From the NCBI GenBank assembly GCA_013214885.1, contig JABSRS010000189.1, positions 1 through 6,780 of the forward strand: a stretch of DNA of 6,780 nucleotides, given 5' to 3'. A program made the position numbers and the translations under genes. Of this stretch, positions 1 to 6,616 are shown one piece after another. A model generated the notes under the pieces. That model had not been told where the DNA came from. It saw only the letters and a program-made list of their open reading frames with translations, and ran no database searches. This DNA comes from Gammaproteobacteria bacterium (GTDB taxonomy: Bacteria > Pseudomonadota > Gammaproteobacteria > Enterobacterales > Psychrobiaceae). How positions within the stretch are numbered: position 1 is the stretch's first letter; every line of letters starts with the position of its first letter.

Positions 1-2493
1 GAGCAGGTGTTTATTATTCCCCGGATGGAGCTCGGTAATTTAATCGTGCTACCACAAGGGGGCCGTAGTAACAGCGCCAAAGATCACGCGAACCGTTATC
101 ACGACATGAAAACTCCGGTTAATCATGGCTACTTAGCTATTTACCTCTATGCCCGCGCAAGATTCAACGCCGACGCTTTTATTCACCTCGGTACTCACGG
201 CTCACAAGAATGGTTGTTGGGCAAAGAACGCGGGCTTTCCGTTAACGACTCACCGAACTTAGCCATTGGAAATGTCCCGACTTTTTATCCGTATATTATC
301 GATAATGTCGGTGAAGCAATGCAGGCTAAGCGTCGCGGTCGTGCCACCATGATCAGTCACCTCACACCAGGTTTTGCCAAGGCGGGGCTCTATAGTGACA
401 TTGCTAAATTAAATGAATTAATCACTAACTATTTAATCCTCGACCAAGGTCAAACCCAAACCAATACCCAGACCAGTATCGAAACGCTGGTCGAAGATCT
501 AAACTTATTGCAAGATCTAGCCCTGACTAAGCAACAATTTCATCAAGACTTTGCTAACAACCTTGCGACACTCCAAGACCAACTTAATGAAATGGCCCAG
601 CAAGCTCAGCCACTGGGTGTTCACACCTTTGGCTTATTGCCGAAAGAACAGCACCTTTATACCACTATGTTGCAAATGCTTGGCGACGATTTCACTCAGG
701 CCGCCAAGCTCTATGAAGATCAACAGGGTTTGACCCTGCCCGAATCAGAGCGGGTTGATCGACTCAATGTCACCAAATTAACCGCGCTTGCTGGCTTCCA
801 GCTACTGCAAGCCAGCATTTCCGGACAATCATTACCCGACTTACCGGCAACCTTGGCTGCACATTTAGTCACGGCGCAGCTATATTGGGATAACTTCGCT
901 GATATTGCAGAAATAAAGCACCTACTAGCGGCAATGTCGGCTAATTTCATTCCTGTTGGTTATGGCGGAGATCCAATTCGTAACCCACAAGCAGTTCCAA
1001 CTGGGCGCAATTTAATTGGTTTTAATCCCGCCAAAGTACCATCGAAAGAAGCCTATCAGGCTGGTGTAACGTTAATGGAGCAAACCATTGCCGATTACCG
1101 CGCCAAACATGGAAGATACCCACAAAAACTAGCCTATTCATTATGGTCACTCGAAACCATGCGTCATCATGGTGCCCTTGAGTCTCAGGTGTTATATGCG
1201 CTAGGCGTTAAGCCGAAATGGAACGATCAAGATCAGGTGATTGGGGTCGACGTTATTCCGATGAGCGAACTTAAACGACCGCGGATTGACGTCGTATTAT
1301 CGGCTACTGGACTCTATCGCGATGCCTTCCCAAATGTGATGCTGTGGATGGCCGAGGCCATCGACACCATCGCTCAAATGAAAGAAGACAACAACTTCGT
1401 TTATCGTCATTCACAGGCGTTAAAACAACAGTTACTCGACCAAGGGAAATCAACTGAAGATGCAGAATATCTATCAACCGTGCGAATTTTCTCAAATGAT
1501 TCTGGCAGTTATGGCACTGGACTAGCGAGTCAAACCTTAGATTCTGGTAGCTGGGAAACCGACGATGCCATGAGTGAAGTTTATCTTAAACGTATGGGTT
1601 ACGCCTATGGTAAGGACGAAAAGCGTTGGAGCGATAAGGTCAACGATATCGACCTTTATGGCAAGGTACTTTCAGGTACCGATGCCGTGATTTTTTCACG
1701 CTCGACCAATCTTTATGCGCTACTCACTAACGATGACCCGTTCCAATATTTTGGCGGGATCGGACAAGCCGTGCGTAAATTAGACGGTAAAACACCTGAG
1801 ATGTATGTCAGTAATTTACGCCGTAAGGACAATGTTAAAGCACAAACCATGAGCAGTTTCCTTAATAATGAAATGCGTGGTCGTTATTTCCATCCACGTT
1901 GGATTAAGGCGATGCAAGACAGTGGTTATGCCGGTGCAACAGCGATTCTGGATCGCATGAACAACATGTGGGGCTGGGAAGTAATGACGCCAGAATTAGT
2001 GCGTGACGATCAATGGCAAGAATTTTTCGCCGTCTATATCGAAGATAAATATCAACTCGATATTAAGCAGTTTTTCGAACAAAACAACGCCCATGCTCTG
2101 GCGCAAATTTTAGAACGGATGCTCGAAGCCAATCGTAAAGACTATTGGCAAACAGATCCTGCAACGGTCAAGAAAATGCTCGAAACCTATATAGATTTAG
2201 CCAACCGCTACGATGTGGTGACTGACAACGACAAGTTTAACGACTTTGTTGCAGCCCAAGCGGCTGGTTTTGGTTTAGCGCCACTGATGCCAGCACTAGC
2301 TGTGCCACCAGCGGCACAAACAGCCAAGACGCCTGCCACTGAGCAAGTGAAAGGTCAGCAACTACAGCAAGTCAATCAAGATCATAGCACTGACAATGAT
2401 TATTGGTATTTGCTTCCTTGGTTTAGTTTATTTGCCATATTTTTGTTCGGGATGGGGCAACCAATGATCACTCGTGCGCCGCAACCTGCTTAG
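1..2493 (+). CDS. cobN: CobN-like chelatase large subunit with C-terminal membrane anchor (5'-partial)
   Basis: The frame is open from base 1 (Glu-Gln before the GTG at 7), and the family core is already under way there, so GTG 7 is not the true start; several hundred N-terminal residues lie outside the window. CobN/BchH-family proteins are the large, tetrapyrrole-binding subunits of metal chelatases and usually exceed 1,200 residues. Counting from the Val at nt 7, family hallmarks are the segment around GNLIVLPQGGR (10-20), YHDMKTPVNHGYLAIY (31-46), the HLGTHGSQEWLLGK motif (60-73), YPYIIDNVGEAMQAKRRG (94-111) and ISHLTPGFAKAGLY (116-129). The body continues to about residue 745. A linker rich in Ala, Pro, Thr and Gln follows, then one hydrophobic segment (about 799-817) and a short basic tail. 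Classical CobN is soluble; anchored CobN-like proteins occur outside cobalamin operons, including HmuS-type heme dechelatases. No other cob gene is visible. Family assignment is firm, substrate is not. Confidence 0.9.
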   Translation, partial: EQVFIIPRMELGNLIVLPQGGRSNSAKDHANRYHDMKTPVNHGYLAIYLYARARFNADAFIHLGTHGSQEWLLGKERGLSVNDSPNLAIGNVPTFYPYIIDNVGEAMQAKRRGRATMISHLTPGFAKAGLYSDIAKLNELITNYLILDQGQTQTNTQTSIETLVEDLNLLQDLALTKQQFHQDFANNLATLQDQLNEMAQQAQPLGVHTFGLLPKEQHLYTTMLQMLGDDFTQAAKLYEDQQGLTLPESERVDRLNVTKLTALAGFQLLQASISGQSLPDLPATLAAHLVTAQLYWDNFADIAEIKHLLAAMSANFIPVGYGGDPIRNPQAVPTGRNLIGFNPAKVPSKEAYQAGVTLMEQTIADYRAKHGRYPQKLAYSLWSLETMRHHGALESQVLYALGVKPKWNDQDQVIGVDVIPMSELKRPRIDVVLSATGLYRDAFPNVMLWMAEAIDTIAQMKEDNNFVYRHSQALKQQLLDQGKSTEDAEYLSTVRIFSNDSGSYGTGLASQTLDSGSWETDDAMSEVYLKRMGYAYGKDEKRWSDKVNDIDLYGKVLSGTDAVIFSRSTNLYALLTNDDPFQYFGGIGQAVRKLDGKTPEMYVSNLRRKDNVKAQTMSSFLNNEMRGRYFHPRWIKAMQDSGYAGATAILDRMNNMWGWEVMTPELVRDDQWQEFFAVYIEDKYQLDIKQFFEQNNAHALAQILERMLEANRKDYWQTDPATVKKMLETYIDLANRYDVVTDNDKFNDFVAAQAAGFGLAPLMPALAVPPAAQTAKTPATEQVKGQQLQQVNQDHSTDNDYWYLLPWFSLFAIFLFGMGQPMITRAPQPA

Positions 2494-2533
2494 CCAGATT
2501 GTGGTAACGCACGGCAATATCGCTCAAATGGAA

Positions 2534-2564
2534 ATAATGCCTTTTTAGATAAAAAGGCTATTAT
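2534..2564. repeat. AT-rich inverted repeat between convergent genes
   Basis: The arms ATAATGCCTTTTT (2534-2546) and AAAAAGGCTATTAT (2551-2564) pair with one bulged base around the loop AGAT. The repeat lies 40 nt after the cobN-like stop codon and includes the stop codon of the minus-strand sigma remnant. It could act as a weak bidirectional terminator, but the T run is on the loop side of the stem and no T tract follows on either strand, so it is not a canonical rho-independent terminator. Confidence 0.4.
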
Positions 2565-2736
2565 GCTCTAACAAAATACGCTTTAATCGTGATTTTTCTC
2601 GATAATGGAGCCGGTCAAATTGCATCGGTGACAAGTTATACTGGTCACAAGTGGCCAGTTTAGGCATTTGATCCAAATACAGCTCAACCAGTAATTGCCG
2701 ATCACGCTCAGTCGACATTTGTGATAACTGATGGTA
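2545..2736 (-). pseudogene. Remnant of an ECF-type sigma factor, C-terminal region 4
   Basis: This frame differs from that of the overlapping membrane-protein ORF. It opens after a TAA at 2737-2739 and reads about 63 residues to a TAA at 2545-2547. It contains MSTERDRQLLVELYLDQ (ATG at 2718), then a Cys-containing linker (LATCDQYNLSP) and MQFDRLHYREKSRLKRIL. The pattern of Glu-Arg-Asp-Arg-x-Leu-Leu, a helix, a short turn and then a basic second helix matches sigma region 4 (the helix-turn-helix that reads the -35 element) in ECF factors with the 'RDRxLL ... LHRAKxRxR' layout. Region 2, needed to bind the -10 element and core polymerase, is absent, and no ribosome-binding site precedes the ATG. 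Upstream, a shifted frame from an ATG near 2795 also reads like protein (MLGAGEQMATQSKQGSL), which would fit a frameshift. I take it as a decayed gene; the family call is by pattern only. Confidence 0.5.
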
Positions 2737-3113
2737 TTAAACTGCCCTGTTTGGACTGTGTAGCCATCTGTTCGCCAGCACCTAACATACGATACTAAGG
2801 CGCGCCAAAATAGATGCATGCGACATGAAGAAGCGCTGCCAGCGATGGCCAAGCCAAACATGGTGACTGAAATACTTAACGCAATCGCTTGTCTGGCCTG
2901 TGAGTGCGGGACGTTTCGAGCAAAGAACAACAAAACACTTATCCCCAGCATTAGCATACCGGCGCGACGAGATATGAAATATGCTGCTTCGTTTCCCTCT
3001 ATCCCTAGATCAAACAAAAAAGATTGTGGGGATAAACATAATAAAAAGAACAGATAGCAGCACAGTATCGCTGTAAAGCTGGTTAGTATTTTAAAAAAAT
3101 TAAACATTTTCAT
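2583..3113 (-). pseudogene. Truncated small multi-TM membrane protein (DUF4345-like), C-terminus replaced
   Basis: The start is ATG 3113, not the upstream in-frame GTG at 3137, because AAAGGA lies seven bases before it. Residues 1-93 (3113 to about 2835) read as a typical small inner-membrane protein: hydrophobic segments at about 8-27 and 52-67 and the start of a third at about 75-92, with a Pro-Gln-x-Phe loop (29-32), paired Arg (49-50) and an Ala-Arg-Asn turn (65-67). This resembles DUF4345-like or related four-helix proteins of 120-140 residues. After Ala-Gly-Ser (about 91-93) the character changes: the last 80 or so residues are rich in Cys, Trp, His and Arg and are read out of frame through the sigma remnant. 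The fourth helix is missing, so the gene is probably broken by a deletion or fusion. It begins 38 nt after the ABC1 kinase stop codon and was probably the last operon gene. The exact family is uncertain. Confidence 0.6.
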
Positions 3114-3151
3114 CGTATTTCCTTTATTTTTTACCACTGAAAATTACTATC

Positions 3152-4498
3152 TTATGATGTCTCATTATCCTCAAATCTAAGATAGTCGGTATTAATGTTG
3201 GCACCTATTTGACTCAGCAGGTTCATCAATCCTAAATGCGCTCGGTCAAAACAGGGTTGTTCGCTGTACATGCCACTTAAAAATTGGATGGCACTGCCAC
3301 TCATATTCTCGGGCTTGCCTGGGCAAGGTTTTTTATTGCTAAAATCAAAGGTTTTTTCGACATAAGCCTCGCCAAGCCACTGACCATACGGTTGCAAGTC
3401 GGGCATAATCTCCAATTCAAAAGTGGCTAGCGTGACCTCTTTCTCGATGAATTTTAGCTTTTGATAACTTTCAAGCAATGCCTTGGTATTTTTATTGAAA
3501 AAATAGCCATCCACTATTTTTGGCATCATCTCGGTGAAATCACCGACAAAATCCTCACTCAAACAACGAACACAGCCAAAGTCTAAAAGACCAAGCTGAC
3601 CATCGGCCAATATTAAGAAATTACCCGGATGTGGGTCGGCGTTTATTTTCTTTAGCTGTAACACGCAATACCAAAAGAAATCAAACAGCTTTTGGCCTAG
3701 ATCATTTCTTTGAGTCTGGCTTGGATTAGTCGCTAACCAAGGTTCTAAATGTTGTCCCGTTAACCTATCCATTGATAATACTCGCCTGCCAGATAACGAT
3801 TCATAAACGGCAGGAATCACAAAACCGGGTAAATTGACATACTGGCGAAACCAACGCAGGTTGTTGGCTTCTGTTATATAATTGGTTTCTTCTTGTAATC
3901 TAGCCTGCATTTCATCCATCAATAATGCTATCACCTGTTTCTTCGGGAATTTGCTAGTTGTTTTTGATAATAACCAAAATAATTTCCTCACCATATTTAA
4001 GTCGCTTTCAATGGTGGCACCAATACCAGGATACTGAACCTTTACCGCCAATAAGGTATTATCATGAGCGACGGCTTGATGTACCTGCCCTATACTCGCC
4101 GCCGAAAAAGCTTGGGAATTAAATTCTTTAAACAACTGCTTAGGTATATCGCCTAGTTCATGCACTATTTGCTTTCTAACCAATGCTTTGTTAATTGGTG
4201 GCACCTGATGACAGGCCGCATGTAATTTATCTCTGATGGTTTTGGGTAAAATATCTGCTTCCATGCTAAGGAGTTGAGATAATTTTACCGCTGTGCCTCT
4301 AAGCTGACTCAATACTGAAAAAATTATCTCACCAATTTTCTCCTCATGCTCTTGTTGGGGCTGTTGATCAACCGGCGTTGCGGATATGGCTTGGCGAGTC
4401 TTGTAACCAATATGCTTAATGCCTATTTTTGTTGCCGCGATACCGGCGATGGCACTGCGTGTTAGCTTTGAAGTCGGCATGTTGTTTGATGATGCCAT
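3152..4498 (-). CDS. ABC1/AarF/UbiB-family atypical protein kinase-like protein
   Basis: This is a 448-residue member of the ABC1 (ADCK/UbiB/AarF) family, atypical kinases or ATPases that support ubiquinone synthesis and other membrane lipid processes. Visible motifs in order: a basic N-terminal helix (11-36); the family-specific KxGQ region as RGTAVKLSQLLSMEADILP (67-85), with Ser in place of Gly; the Ala-rich nucleotide loop SAASIGQVHQA (132-142); the ATP-binding Lys in AVKVQYPG (K153); Glu-rich EETNYITEANN (203-213); the catalytic loop NADPHPGN (286-293, D288 and N293 present, first His replaced by Asn); and DFG (306-308). The catalytic residues are kept, so activity is plausible. It lacks the two C-terminal membrane helices of housekeeping UbiB, so it is probably an accessory paralogue. 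ATG 4498 follows the stop codon of the upstream gene by three bases, with GGGGGA inside that gene, which implies translational coupling. The substrate is unknown. Confidence 0.9.
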   Translation of the reverse strand: MASSNNMPTSKLTRSAIAGIAATKIGIKHIGYKTRQAISATPVDQQPQQEHEEKIGEIIFSVLSQLRGTAVKLSQLLSMEADILPKTIRDKLHAACHQVPPINKALVRKQIVHELGDIPKQLFKEFNSQAFSAASIGQVHQAVAHDNTLLAVKVQYPGIGATIESDLNMVRKLFWLLSKTTSKFPKKQVIALLMDEMQARLQEETNYITEANNLRWFRQYVNLPGFVIPAVYESLSGRRVLSMDRLTGQHLEPWLATNPSQTQRNDLGQKLFDFFWYCVLQLKKINADPHPGNFLILADGQLGLLDFGCVRCLSEDFVGDFTEMMPKIVDGYFFNKNTKALLESYQKLKFIEKEVTLATFELEIMPDLQPYGQWLGEAYVEKTFDFSNKKPCPGKPENMSGSAIQFLSGMYSEQPCFDRAHLGLMNLLSQIGANINTDYLRFEDNETS

Positions 4499-4501
4499 CT
4501 G

Positions 4502-4876
4502 TTATTCCCCCGTGATTTGAACGGCAGGTAATGGCTTGGTCAATAACATGCTAAACACTACGGGAAAAATAAGCCAGAAACCCGAAGCTGGCATTAATAC
4601 CACGCCGATCACGGTTAACAGCAACAGGTTTATTGAAATTGAGCGAGGGATATTACATTCCATCGCTAGTTCATAGTGCCTAACAAGCAGGCCGACAATA
4701 AATAATACTTGTCCGAATAAGAAGAACCAAACCGCCCCATGTACTTGGACGGACGTAATACTGTTAATTATTCCGTTGTCATAAAGTGACCGATAATCGT
4801 CTGCAAACATAAGCAATGCAAACACCGTATGAATAAACGCCACGGCCATGAGCCAAAAACCTCGCCAATTTTTCAT
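4502..4876 (-). CDS. DUF6463-like small integral membrane protein
   Basis: The 124-residue frame starts at ATG 4876, supported by AGGTGGAG six bases upstream; a longer in-frame version (to 4915) adds 13 residues without a good ribosome-binding site. The protein begins MKNWRGFWLMAVAFIHT. It has hydrophobic segments at about 7-24, 46-66 and 80-112, the last long enough for two passes around a Pro-Ala-Ser-Gly turn, so three or four helices in the inner membrane. The N-terminal Trp-Arg-Gly-x-Trp-Leu-Met followed by Ile-His-Thr, and a later VHGAVWFFLFG (45-55), resemble the DUF6463 family as I remember it. No catalytic motif is visible. It lies 39 nt after tetR and 3 nt before the ABC1 kinase gene, so it is almost certainly co-transcribed and may be a membrane partner of the kinase. 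That partnership is inference from gene order. Confidence 0.75.
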   Translation of the reverse strand: MKNWRGFWLMAVAFIHTVFALLMFADDYRSLYDNGIINSITSVQVHGAVWFFLFGQVLFIVGLLVRHYELAMECNIPRSISINLLLLTVIGVVLMPASGFWLIFPVVFSMLLTKPLPAVQITGE

Positions 4877-4915
4877 GATTTCTCCACCTAAGATTATTAT
4901 AAAGTCGTAAAACAA

Positions 4916-5635
4916 TTACATGCCGAACGATTTGGACGTGATTAATTTATTTAAGAAGCCACTGCCCATAAACTTAAACAGATGGGCCTTGAGGAAGAAG
5001 CCAATAAGATCTGTGGCTTTAGAAACGATGCCGCTTTTTAATACTTCAATCGCAAGGTCAAGTGACATATCGACCATTTGAGTAGTATTACTAAATTCAT
5101 CCGAGTCATCGTTTGCCCAATAGAGCAATACGGCCAACATATATTCGTTGACCAGTTTAGCGGTTGCCTCAGTAAAAGGTGAATGTGCTATTTCGCCGTT
5201 TTGTTCGGCTTGTTGCAACAGATCATGGATCAGGCCAATGAACTCTTCTCTGACTGGGCTGACATCTTTAAATAGGATACTGGGAGATTGCATAATCATT
5301 TTCAGGCTATCGCAGACAAACTCTCGATTGGCTAAAAAGTTATTCAAATAGATATCGATCAACAACTGCAATTTCTCGTGTAATGAATAGCTATCAAGTT
5401 CGTCTTCTTCGAAAAACTGCTGCACTGTATTTTCTGCCATCAAGCCATAATAGGCATGGACAATCTTATCTTTATTGGCGAAATACTTGTAAATGGTGGC
5501 ATCACCAATCCCAGCCTGTTTGGCTATTTGCTTCATCGTGGTATTGGCAAAGCCTTGGTCGGTAAAAAGTTCCAGTGCCATCATAATAATTTTATGTCGG
5601 ACCTCTTGCTGTTGCTCTTTCGACAATCTAGCCAT
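4916..5635 (-). CDS. TetR/AcrR-family transcriptional regulator
   Basis: This is a 239-residue TetR-type regulator. The N-terminal DNA-binding domain is clear: helix 1 with ALELFTDQGFANTT (20-33), then the helix-turn-helix MKQIAKQAGIGDATIYKYF (34-52) and NKDKIVHAYY (54-63). The rest is a helical ligand-binding and dimerisation domain whose ligand cannot be named. The C-terminus (about 207-239) is rich in Phe, Leu and Lys (IGFFLKAHLFKFMGSGF) and extends beyond a minimal TetR fold, so it may be an amphipathic or membrane-contacting tail. The ATG at 5635 is preceded by GGAG with six-base spacing. It is the first gene of a minus-strand operon with a DUF6463-like protein and an ABC1 kinase. Local repression of its own operon is the likely role, with candidate operators at 5645-5700. 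Family call firm; ligand and operator inferred. Confidence 0.93.
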   Translation of the reverse strand: MARLSKEQQQEVRHKIIMMALELFTDQGFANTTMKQIAKQAGIGDATIYKYFANKDKIVHAYYGLMAENTVQQFFEEDELDSYSLHEKLQLLIDIYLNNFLANREFVCDSLKMIMQSPSILFKDVSPVREEFIGLIHDLLQQAEQNGEIAHSPFTEATAKLVNEYMLAVLLYWANDDSDEFSNTTQMVDMSLDLAIEVLKSGIVSKATDLIGFFLKAHLFKFMGSGFLNKLITSKSFGM

Positions 5636-5644
5636 AAGACACTC

Positions 5645-5700
5645 CGTTTCGTATAATTACATTATTTAAGTATTTATATGCTACATCGTATCGTTTAATT
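5645..5700. promoter_or_regulatory. Candidate TetR operators: two 14-bp direct repeats, 42 bp apart
   Basis: On the plus strand, CGTTTCGTATAATT (5645-5658) and CGTATCGTTTAATT (5687-5700) agree at 12 of 14 positions, and both differences are A/T swaps. Their starts are exactly 42 bp apart, about four helical turns, which would place two bound dimers on the same DNA face. Read for tetR, the distal copy fills the spacer of the proposed promoter and the proximal copy lies just before the ribosome-binding site. This suits autorepression. The repeats are not clear palindromes, unlike most TetR operators, and the region is AT-rich, so chance is possible. Confidence 0.4.
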
Positions 5701-5706
5701 TGCCAA
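5678..5706 (-). promoter_or_regulatory. Predicted sigma-70 promoter of the tetR operon
   Basis: On the minus strand, TTGGCA (5706-5701) matches five of six bases of the -35 consensus. It is followed by a 17-nt spacer and TAGCAT (5683-5678), a mediocre -10 element. ATAAAT just downstream is an alternative -10 with a longer spacer. The start codon at 5635 leaves a leader of roughly 35 nt. It is the best hexamer pair found upstream of tetR. Confidence 0.4.
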
Positions 5707-6144
5707 CACTAATTATAAAATATTATCGTACGGCTACCTAACGGCCTAAATATACGCATCGTCTGGCTATTTCAAAGCTGCTCAGTAACCGAAATTTTAA
5801 CCCTATTGCATATAACAGCTCCTCGACGGCCAATAGTAAAAAGGCCAGCCTCAATAAGTACAGTAGATAGAACAACAGAGCATTTCGGACTCCGCGAATG
5901 AAATTGGTGCTGGGATATCACAGCTCTAGCATCGACTGTGACAGAATGCTGGGGTTGGGATCGATTTTATTGCCACCAATCATTGGGGATTTTATTGAAA
6001 CGGTGGCCAAATTTAGTTAACCGATACAGTGTTTAGCACGACAGAGTTTAATGCTAAGGAGTTAAAGACAATCTCAAAAGAAATCGTATCATGTTGATAT
6101 CGGAGATAGAGCAGCGAACACACTGATCTAACACTAGAGGCTTA
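5707..6144. other. Gene-free, probably decayed intergenic stretch
   Basis: No supported gene lies in these 438 bases. Two short frames read somewhat like protein but lack start signals: on the minus strand, 5738-5917 is open for 60 codons and strongly hydrophobic (LLFYLLYLLRLAFLLLAVEE); on the plus strand, 5898-6020 encodes a 40-residue peptide from an ATG without a ribosome-binding site. A near-palindrome GCTGGGATATCACAGC (5909-5924, two mismatched positions), a perfect palindrome CCAATCATTGG (5977-5987) and a repeated GATTTTATTG (5963-5972, 5988-5997) are also present. The stretch is best read as worn-down gene remains plus the tetR upstream region. Confidence 0.5.
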
Positions 6145-6420
6145 TTACATCTTGCCCATATGCTTAGCGTAATAAGCATTTACCATGGCTGGTTTCATAT
6201 CATTATTACGATGATGACCAACAATGCGTGAATATCCAAGTTTGTGTTTACGCACATATTCGATAAACATTTTTGTCGCCATCGGCATTTGGCTTGGCAA
6301 TGTATTATCAAACGGTACCTCTAAAAAATATCCCTCATAAATAATCTTTGAATCCGCGAAATATACAATGCTCTGACCTTTAGCATGGCTATTACCAGGG
6401 ATGTGAAAATTACCAAGTAT
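6145..6420 (-). pseudogene. C-terminal remnant of a probable metallo-beta-lactamase-fold protein
   Basis: A 91-codon frame, open from just after TAG (6421-6423) to TAA (6145-6147), has no start codon or ribosome-binding site at its left end. It begins ILGNFHIPGNSHAKGQ and continues SIVYFADSKIIYEGYF, later YSRIVGHHRNND, and ends with a lysine-rich AKHMGKM. A His in a Gly-Asn-Ser-His-x-x-Gly turn, then Ile-Val-Tyr-Phe, a short 'SKIIYEG' strand and a final Gly-His near the C-terminus follow the order of the last three metal-site segments of metallo-beta-lactamase-fold hydrolases. Where the family usually has Gly-Asp (a metal ligand) this reads Gly-Tyr, one base from Asp. The N-terminal half with its HxHxDH motif is absent. 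I infer a truncated dead gene; the family call is by pattern and could be wrong. Confidence 0.5.
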
Positions 6421-6588
6421 CTATTAATTCCTGCACTGGCGACGGTGTCATTCTCAGCGAAATATGGCGCAATGAAAACTGCAGCTTATATCGATAGACA
6501 CAATAAACATCGCGTGACTATTACCGATATTGCATCTGCGATTAAACCAAAAAATTCTGACGAGGTTATTTTTGTTACCGTTGAATAA
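6385..6588 (+). CDS. Small protein of unknown function, possibly 5'-truncated
   Basis: The frame has ATG 6385 and an in-frame GTG at 6403. From the GTG the product is 62 residues: a basic N-terminus, a hydrophobic stretch (YLLIPALATVSFSA, signal-peptide-like with Ser-Phe-Ser-Ala before a possible cut), then a charged soluble part ending NSDEVIFVTVE. Neither start has a well-spaced ribosome-binding site, and the ATG lies opposite the conserved part of the metallo-beta-lactamase-like remnant. The two sequences appear to have been joined near 6403-6425, so this may be the 3' part of a longer gene. The 3' end is credible because a strong plus-strand terminator follows 28 nt later. I do not recognise the family. 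Confidence 0.4.
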   Translation: MAITRDVKITKYLLIPALATVSFSAKYGAMKTAAYIDRHNKHRVTITDIASAIKPKNSDEVIFVTVE

Positions 6589-6616
6589 AGTTCAAAAAAC
6601 TATTATCGAAAGCTAT

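Noticed and set aside
551..1495. Three short open frames (60-76 residues) inside the cobN-like gene, in another frame or antisense
   Set aside because: They lie wholly within a clearly coding sequence, have no ribosome-binding sites and encode composition-biased peptides; they are shadows.
2818..3057. A plus-strand 79-residue frame antisense to the truncated membrane protein gene
   Set aside because: The minus strand carries a good ribosome-binding site and membrane-helix pattern; the antisense frame has neither.
5148..5656. Plus-strand frames of 60-67 residues opposite tetR
   Set aside because: They are antisense to a well-supported TetR domain and lack start signals.
5738..5917. Minus-strand hydrophobic 60-codon frame as a small membrane protein gene
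   Set aside because: No ATG or GTG start and no ribosome-binding site; an AT-rich strand easily yields Leu/Phe-rich frames. It is kept only as a possible remnant.
5909..5924. Near-palindrome GCTGGGATATCACAGC as a CRP-type or other regulator site
   Set aside because: It contains one TGTGA-like half but the second half does not match the CRP consensus at the right spacing, and no promoter is nearby.
5898..6020. Plus-strand 40-residue ORF (MKLVLGYHSSS...)
   Set aside because: No ribosome-binding site, no recognisable family, and it overlaps the opposite-strand hydrophobic frame.
6160..6179. Perfect 7-bp stem (ATGCTTA / TAAGCAT) with a 6-nt loop, as a terminator
   Set aside because: It lies inside the coding frame of the metallo-beta-lactamase-like remnant and has no T tract on either side.
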